A DNA stretch of 18,219 bases. Source: DASUZB01 sp036377075. GTDB lineage: Bacteria; Actinomycetota; CALGFH01. The stretch spans positions 1-18,219 of the forward strand of contig DASUZB010000203.1 of assembly GCA_036377075.1 (NCBI GenBank), written 5' to 3'. Each line of letters opens with the position of its first letter. The first letter of the stretch is position 1. The notes beneath the pieces were generated by a model. It saw nothing but the letters and a program-made list of their open reading frames with translations, did not search any database and was not told where the DNA came from. This document shows positions 14,061 to 18,219 of the stretch, one piece after another. The translations under genes were made by a program, and so were the position numbers.

Positions 14061-15896
14061 GTGATCGAACAGCGGCGGCGCGGGGCGCTGCCATACGTGG
14101 TCGCGATCGTCCTGGCCGTCGCGCTGATCGCCGGCCTGCGGGCGCTCGTCGGGGGCGCCGGCGGGGGGAACGGGCCGTCCAAGCCGGCCTCCTGCGGCGC
14201 CGGCGGGATCACCCTCACCCTGGCCGCCTCCTCCGAGAAGGCCCAGCTGGTCAAGCAGATGGCGGCCGACTACCAGCAGCGCAAGCCGCAGGTCGCCGGG
14301 CGCTGCGTGCAGGTCAACGTGACCACCAAGTCGTCCGGGGCGGCCATGGCCGCGCTCGCCAAGGGCTGGAACGAGGCGACCGACGGCCCCCGGCCCGACG
14401 TCTGGTCGCCCGCCTCCTCCGGCTGGGTGACCTTGCTGCAGCAGCGCGGCAGCCGCAGCGACCGGCCCAGCCTGGTGCCGCCGGACGTCCCGCGGATCGC
14501 CGCGTCGCCGCTGGTGATCGCGATGCCGCGCCCGATGGCCGAGGCGCTCGGCTGGCCGAAGAAGAAGCTCGGCTGGCGCGAGATGCTCGACCTGGCCAGG
14601 AGCCCGGACGGCTGGGCCAGCCGCGGCCACCCCGAGTGGGGACGCTTCCGGCTCGGCAAGACCAACCCGAACTTCTCGACCTCCGGCCTCAACGCCACCA
14701 TCGGCGCCTACTTCGCCGCCACCGGGCTCTCCAGCGACCTGCGCGAGAAGGACGTGACGAGCAAGCGGGCACACGACTTCGTGGCCGGGGTGGAGCGCTC
14801 GGTGGTCCACTACGGCGACACCACCCTCACCTTCCTCGCCAACCTGCAGCGGGCCGACGACCAGGGCGCCGGGCTCTCCTACATCTCCGCCGTCACCGTC
14901 GAGGAGAAGAGCGTCTGGGACTACAACCAGGGCAACCCTTCCGGCGACCCGGCCACGCTCGGCAAGCACCCCAAGCCGCACGTCCCGCTTGCCGCCATCT
15001 ACCCGCGGGAGGGCACCCTGCTCTCCGACCACCCCTACGTGGTGCTGAAGGCGCCATGGGTCGACGACGCCAAGCGCCAGGCCGCCGCCGGGTTCCTTTC
15101 CTACCTGCAGGGCCGTGACGCCCAGGACCGCTTCCTGCGGGCCGCCTTCCGCGACTACAAGAACACCCCGGGTTCGCTCGCCACCGAGGCCAACGGCCTG
15201 CTGCCGAAGGAGCCGACCACGCTGCTGCAGCCGCCGGCTCCGCCGGTGCTCGACAAGCTCCTGTCGGGCTGGGCCACGGTGCGCAAGCGCGCCAACGTGC
15301 TGCTGGTGCTCGACACCTCCGGCTCGATGGGCGAGGAGGTGCGCGGCACCGGCGAGTCCAAGCTGGACCTGGCCAAGCGCGCGGCGATCAACTCGCTGCG
15401 CGAGTTCTCCGACGACGACCGGGTCGGGCTGTGGATGTTCTCGACCAAGCTGGAGGGCGACAGCGACCATCGCGAGCTGGTGCCGGTCGGGCCGATGAGC
15501 GAGAAGCCGCCCGACGGCGGCGGCCAGACCAGGCGCGAGGTGCTGCGCAGCCGCATCCAGGACCTGCCGCCCGACGGCGGCACCGGCCTGTACGACACCA
15601 GCCTCGCCGCCTTCCAAGAGGTCAGCGACAAGCTGGACCCGGACAGCATCAACGCGGTCGTGCTGCTGACCGACGGCCGCAACGAGGACGACGGCATCTC
15701 GCTGGAGAACCTGCTGCCGCGCCTGCGCTCCGAGCGGGGCGACCGCTCGGTGCGCCTGTTCACCATCGCCTACGGCTCCGACGCCGACCTCGGCGTGCTG
15801 CGGCAGATCGCCGAGGCGACCAACGGCGCCGGTTACGACTCCTCCGACCCGGGCTCCATCGACGCGGTGTTCACTGCGGTAGTCTCGAATTTCTGA
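14061..15896 (+). CDS. Membrane-anchored solute-binding + von Willebrand A domain protein, second paralogue
   Basis: The 611-residue protein repeats the layout of the preceding gene: membrane helix at about 10-31, a Gly-rich spacer, a solute-binding-like domain (about 45-390) and a vWA domain (about 410-611). Shared blocks include SPLVIAMPRPMAEALGW (149-165), DYNQGNPSG (287-295), IYPREGT (313-319) and WATVRKRANVLLVLDTSGSM (404-423). The MIDAS is complete (Asp418, Ser420, Ser422, Thr508 in GGTGLYDT, Asp538 in LLTDG). Cys45 and Cys82 match the cysteine pair of the first paralogue. GTG at 14061 sits 4 bases after AGGAGG. The two genes are clearly an old tandem duplication, kept but diverged. Function is unknown; an extracytoplasmic ligand sensor or adhesion partner is an inference from the domain pairing. 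Confidence 0.87.
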   Translation: MIEQRRRGALPYVVAIVLAVALIAGLRALVGGAGGGNGPSKPASCGAGGITLTLAASSEKAQLVKQMAADYQQRKPQVAGRCVQVNVTTKSSGAAMAALAKGWNEATDGPRPDVWSPASSGWVTLLQQRGSRSDRPSLVPPDVPRIAASPLVIAMPRPMAEALGWPKKKLGWREMLDLARSPDGWASRGHPEWGRFRLGKTNPNFSTSGLNATIGAYFAATGLSSDLREKDVTSKRAHDFVAGVERSVVHYGDTTLTFLANLQRADDQGAGLSYISAVTVEEKSVWDYNQGNPSGDPATLGKHPKPHVPLAAIYPREGTLLSDHPYVVLKAPWVDDAKRQAAAGFLSYLQGRDAQDRFLRAAFRDYKNTPGSLATEANGLLPKEPTTLLQPPAPPVLDKLLSGWATVRKRANVLLVLDTSGSMGEEVRGTGESKLDLAKRAAINSLREFSDDDRVGLWMFSTKLEGDSDHRELVPVGPMSEKPPDGGGQTRREVLRSRIQDLPPDGGTGLYDTSLAAFQEVSDKLDPDSINAVVLLTDGRNEDDGISLENLLPRLRSERGDRSVRLFTIAYGSDADLGVLRQIAEATNGAGYDSSDPGSIDAVFTAVVSNF

Positions 15897-15905
15897 AAGA
15901 GGTGT

Positions 15906-15925
15906 CCCGGGAGCCGCCTCCCGGG
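15906..15925 (+). terminator. Strong stem-loop between the second vWA gene and the coiled-coil gene
   Basis: CCCGGGAG (15906-15913) and CTCCCGGG (15918-15925) form a perfect 8-bp stem with a 4-base loop. It lies 10 bases after the vWA stop. No run of T follows, so it may be a partial terminator, an RNA-stability element or a processing site and not a full stop. If it terminates only in part, the two downstream genes would be made at lower levels than the vWA protein. Confidence 0.4.
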
Positions 15926-15979
15926 GGCGACGCGGACGTGCGACCCGGGCTGGACGGTCCCGCCCGCCGAGGAGACGAG

Positions 15980-16741
15980 GTGGCATTCAAGGACGAACTC
16001 GTCGAGCCCTGGGGCCTCCTGGTCGGCGCGACCGCCGCCGGGGCGGCCTGGGCGGTGCACCTGCCCCTGCTCGCCGCGGGCGGCATCGGCGCGGCCGTCC
16101 TGCTCACCAAGGCGGGCCTGGCCTCCATGCAGCGCCGGCGGCGCCAGCCGCCGCGGCGGGAGCTGCGCCTCCCCGTCGAGGCCGGCGCGGCGGAGGGCCT
16201 CTGGCTGGCGCGCGCCCAGCGGGCCGCGGGGACCTTCTCGGAGCTGGCCGACAGCATGGCCTCCGGGCCGCTGGCCGAGCGCGTCGAGCTGATGCGTCCC
16301 CAGGTCGACGACACCGTCCGGACCCTGGAGCGGCTCGCCGGCCAGGCCGGTGCGGCGGGGCGGGCGCTGTCCCGCATCGACGACCGCTTCCTCGCCGCCG
16401 AGGCGAAGCGGCTCGAGCAGGGCCGCAGCGGCGCCTCCGGCGAGATCGCCGCGGAGCTCGACCGCTCGCTCGCCTCGGTGCGGGTCCAGCGCGAGGTGCA
16501 CGGCCGCCTGGTGGCGGCCCGCGGCGGCGTGCTCGCCCGGCTGGAGTCGGGCACCCTCGGGCTGGAGAGCCTGGTCGCGCGCGTGGTCGAGCTCTCGGCC
16601 ATGGCCGCCGCCGGCCCCACCGGCGAGACCGGGTCGGTGGACCAGCTCAGCGACGAGCTGGAAGGCATCAGGCAGGGGCTGGCGGAGACCGAGGAGGTCT
16701 CCAGGCAGGCGCTCAGCGCCTACCAGCGTTCCAAGCAGTGA
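15980..16741 (+). CDS. Unrecognised membrane-anchored, helix-rich protein next to pspA
   Basis: I do not recognise a family. The 253-residue product has a hydrophobic N-terminal part (about 11-45, WGLLVGATAAGAAWAVHLP then LLAAGGIGAAVLL), which could be two short membrane helices or a hairpin. A basic stretch (QRRRRQPPRR, 51-60) follows and then about 185 residues rich in Ala, Glu, Arg and Leu with almost no Gly/Pro breaks, as in a long alpha-helical or coiled-coil domain. Basic residues right after the membrane part suggest that the helical part is cytoplasmic. GTG at 15980 has AGGAG 5 bases upstream. It lies 28 bp before pspA, so the two are probably one transcript and may interact. The name stays open. 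Confidence 0.75.
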   Translation: MAFKDELVEPWGLLVGATAAGAAWAVHLPLLAAGGIGAAVLLTKAGLASMQRRRRQPPRRELRLPVEAGAAEGLWLARAQRAAGTFSELADSMASGPLAERVELMRPQVDDTVRTLERLAGQAGAAGRALSRIDDRFLAAEAKRLEQGRSGASGEIAAELDRSLASVRVQREVHGRLVAARGGVLARLESGTLGLESLVARVVELSAMAAAGPTGETGSVDQLSDELEGIRQGLAETEEVSRQALSAYQRSKQ

Positions 16742-16769
16742 TCGTCTGACCTCGAGGAGGCAAAGGGAG

Positions 16770-17573
16770 ATGGGCAAGGTGCTCAGGCGGGCGTGGCGCT
16801 ACCTGGTGGCGGCGCTCAGCGGCAAGCTCGACGAGGTGTCCGACCCGCGGATCCAGATCGAGCAGGCGATCGAGGAGGCCAAGACCCAGCACCAGCTCCT
16901 CACCCAGCAGGCCGCGGCGGTGATCGGCAACCAGCGCGAGCTGGAGCTCAAGCTGACCCGCTCGATCGAGGAGACCGAGAAGCTCCAGGCCAACGCGCGC
17001 CAGGCCCTGCTCCTGGCCGAGCAGGCCCGCAAGGAGGGCGACGAGCGCAAGGCCGCCACCTACGAGGACTCCGCCAGGGCGTTCGCCAGCAGGCTGGTCA
17101 GCGCCGAGGCGTCAATGCGCGACCTGCACACCATGCACGAGCGCGCCAGCCAGGCCTCCGCCCAGGCCCGGTCCGCGGTGGAGACGAACGCGCTGGCCCT
17201 GCAGAAGAAGCTCGCCGAGCGGACCAAGCTGCTCTCCCAGCTCGACCAGGCGAAGATGCAGGAACGCCTCAACACCGCCATGACCAGCATGACGGAGCTG
17301 GCCCCGGCGGGCGACACGCCCACCCTCGACGAGGTCCGCGACAAGATCGAGTCCCGCTACGCCCGCGCGCTCGGCGAGGCCGAGCTGACCTCCAACTCGG
17401 TCGAGGCCCGCATGATGGAGGTCGAGCGCGCCGCGCTCGACGTGGAGGGCGCCGCGCGCCTGGAGTCCATCCGAGAGAGCCTTGGCCTGCCGGGCACCCA
17501 GGCCAAGCCCGCGATCTCGGCCGAGGCCGAGAAGGAAGCGATCGAGTCCCCCGCCGACGGCAAGGCACCCTGA
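16770..17573 (+). CDS. pspA: PspA/IM30 family membrane-stress protein
   Basis: PspA/Vipp1 proteins form ESCRT-III-like oligomers that bind and protect stressed membranes from the cytoplasmic side. The 267-residue product has the family layout: an N-terminal amphipathic helix (MGKVLRRAWRYLVAALSGKLDEVSDPR, here 1-27), then long charged helices with IQIEQAIEEAK (28-38), a coiled-coil hairpin to about 150, and further helices to about 240 with SRYARALGEAEL. The last 30 residues are polar and loosely structured. GAGGAGG lies 9 bases before the ATG at 16770. No pspB, pspC or pspF gene is nearby; instead it follows the vWA and coiled-coil genes. No other homologue fits this length and helix pattern as well. 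Confidence 0.9.
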   Translation: MGKVLRRAWRYLVAALSGKLDEVSDPRIQIEQAIEEAKTQHQLLTQQAAAVIGNQRELELKLTRSIEETEKLQANARQALLLAEQARKEGDERKAATYEDSARAFASRLVSAEASMRDLHTMHERASQASAQARSAVETNALALQKKLAERTKLLSQLDQAKMQERLNTAMTSMTELAPAGDTPTLDEVRDKIESRYARALGEAELTSNSVEARMMEVERAALDVEGAARLESIRESLGLPGTQAKPAISAEAEKEAIESPADGKAP

Positions 17574-17617
17574 GCGCCACCCGACGCGACCGCCGAGCGG
17601 CCTGCTAGCCTTTCGGC

Positions 17618-17712
17618 GGAGGCGTCCGTGGCCTGGTGGCCGCCCCGGTCTTCAAAACCGGTGAGGGTAGAGACCCTGCCCTGGCGGGTTCGATTCCCGT
17701 CCGCCTCCGCCA
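17618..17712 (+). tRNA. selC: Selenocysteine tRNA (anticodon UCA), CCA encoded
   Basis: The 95-base gene carries anticodon TCA (17652-17654) in the loop CTTCAAA closed by CCGGT/ACCGG. It has the features that separate tRNA-Sec from ordinary tRNAs: a 6-bp D stem (GTGGCC/GGCCGC) with a 4-base loop TGGT, a variable arm (AGGGT/ACCCT stem) and an extended acceptor/T helix. The acceptor pairs GGAGGCG with CGCCTCC (7 bp). The eighth pair would be U/C, but the T stem can reach 6 bp (GGCGGG/CCCGTC), so the 13-bp total of a bacterial tRNA-Sec is kept. Discriminator G and an encoded CCA are present. TAGCCT (17606-17611) could be a -10 element 7 bases before the gene. A selenoprotein system (selA, selB, selD) must lie elsewhere. 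Confidence 0.95.
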
Positions 17713-17714
17713 CC

Positions 17715-17743
17715 AGCACGTTCGCCGTGCTCACGCAGTGAGC
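17715..17743. terminator. Overlapping hairpins just after the tRNA
   Basis: AGCACG-ttcgc-CGTGCT (17715-17731) and GCTCAC-gca-GTGAGC (17729-17743) are two perfect 6-bp stems that share bases, so only one can form at a time. They start 3 bases after the CCA. They may end tRNA transcription, but there is no T run. They may also be part of the attachment region used by the adjacent integrase. Confidence 0.35.
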
Positions 17744-17775
17744 GGGCACCGGCCCGGGCCAGCCCATCGGCGCGG

Positions 17776-17794
17776 TTGCTAACACTTTGTCAAC
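17776..17794. repeat. TTGNNAAC direct-repeat pair beside the integrase gene, possible integrase arm sites
   Basis: TTGCTAAC (17776-17783) and TTGTCAAC (17787-17794) lie 11 bp apart, one helical turn, in the 90-bp gap between the tRNA and the integrase stop. The position suits arm-type integrase or excisionase sites. With only two short copies, chance or another role is possible. Confidence 0.3.
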
Positions 17795-17802
17795 GGGCTC
17801 GT

Positions 17803-18219
17803 TCACGGCCTGCCCCCGAGCGCGTTGTCCAACGTGTCGGCGGCGCGGCGCAGCGCGTCGGGCAGGCTGTGCACGTAGGTCCGCAGCGTGAACCCGGCGT
17901 CCCGGTGCCCGAGGATCGCCGCGATGTCGTGCGGCGGCACCCCGGCGTCCGCCAGCCAGGAACCCACCGTGTGCCGCAGGGTGTGCACGTGGACGGCGGC
18001 GGGCAGCCCGGCACGGCGGACCAGCGCGCGGAAGGCACCCGACACGTAGTCGGGCCGGAACGGCGCCCCGTCCGCCTTGGCGATCACCAAGTCTCCGGCC
18101 GAGTCGTAGCGCGGCCCGATCAGCAGCCGCCGCTCGGTCTGCGCGGCGCGGTGGCGGCGCAACTCCCCCACCGTCGAGCGGGGCAGCGGCACCAGCCGCT
18201 TGCCGGCCTCGCTCTTTGG
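17803..18219 (-). CDS. Tyrosine recombinase/integrase, C-terminal part (5' end beyond window)
   Basis: Only the last 138 residues of the catalytic domain are visible, and the gene continues beyond the right edge. Integrases of this family cut and join DNA at attachment sites through a tyrosine. The visible motifs are PKSEAGKRLVPLP (beta-sheet segment), HTLRHT (His79, Arg82 of the fragment), LGHRD (His105) and TYVH (nucleophile Tyr115), in the right order and spacing. A GTG at 18192 is internal and should not be taken as the start, since the sequence upstream of it matches the family too. The gene points toward the tRNA-Sec gene and stops 90 bp from it, the common layout of elements integrated at a tRNA 3' end. 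The fragment looks intact and probably comes from an actinobacterial integrative element or prophage. Confidence 0.9.
   Translation of the reverse strand, partial: PKSEAGKRLVPLPRSTVGELRRHRAAQTERRLLIGPRYDSAGDLVIAKADGAPFRPDYVSGAFRALVRRAGLPAAVHVHTLRHTVGSWLADAGVPPHDIAAILGHRDAGFTLRTYVHSLPDALRRAADTLDNALGGRP

Noticed and set aside
11913..15986. Very long open frame of over 1300 codons on the minus strand opposite the vWA genes
   Set aside because: It is antisense to two genes with clear domains and intact motifs; the product is a repetitive Arg/Gly/Ala/Val-rich sequence typical of the antisense frame in GC-rich DNA.
5400..17573. In-frame UGA selenocysteine codons, given the nearby tRNA-Sec
   Set aside because: Every assigned gene ends at a stop that is consistent with its family length or its neighbour's start, and none shows a family domain continuing past a UGA.
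1..18219. CRISPR array, rRNA genes or insertion sequences
   Set aside because: I saw no regularly spaced repeats, no rRNA-like sequence and no transposase; the integrase at the right edge is the only mobility gene.

Overview
The window is very GC-rich (about 70-75% by eye), uses GTG starts freely and has tight ATGA/GTGA stop-start overlaps. The tad locus follows the ssd/cpaE-tadA-tadB-tadC-flp-tadE-tadE-like order known from mycobacteria and streptomycetes. All this points to a bacterium of the phylum Actinomycetota, and no outer-membrane secretin gene is seen. The FabD and FabH variants suggest a lineage away from the best-studied genera, but the sequence alone does not settle the genus.

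Region 1 (1-4881, minus strand) is a Tad/Flp pilus operon read right to left: a CpaE/Ssd-like P-loop protein with a degenerate nucleotide-binding motif, the ATPase TadA, the membrane platform proteins TadB and TadC, a 63-residue Flp prepilin, the TadE pseudopilin, and a TadE/G-like protein cut by the left edge. Nearly every junction is a 4-base overlap. At the tadB/tadC junction a 47-bp tandem duplication has created a 16-codon micro-ORF with its own ribosome-binding site.

Region 2 (4882-5399) is a divergent intergenic space with a candidate promoter and three palindromes upstream of the fatty-acid genes. Region 3 (5400-10173, plus strand) is a type II fatty-acid synthesis cluster: fabD, fabH, fabG, acpP, fabF. 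It supplies malonyl-ACP, starts the chain, reduces the beta-keto group, carries the chain and elongates it. FabD carries an extra C-terminal biotinyl/lipoyl-like domain with no lysine, and FabH has a tail of about 47 residues.

Region 4 (10148-11527, minus strand) is a D-Ala-D-Ala carboxypeptidase (S11 family) whose 3' end overlaps fabF. A gene-free stretch of about 600 bp separates it from region 5 (12135-17573, plus strand). That region has two paralogous membrane-anchored proteins, each a solute-binding domain followed by a von Willebrand A domain with an intact MIDAS, then a short membrane/coiled-coil protein and a PspA/IM30 protein. This looks like an envelope-associated module and is the best candidate here for a poorly described system.

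Region 6 (17618-18219) is a selenocysteine tRNA gene followed at once by the 3' end of a tyrosine integrase gene pointing toward it. This is the usual layout at the edge of an integrated mobile element, so the right end of the window is probably the start of a genomic island, prophage or integrative plasmid that lies mostly outside the window.
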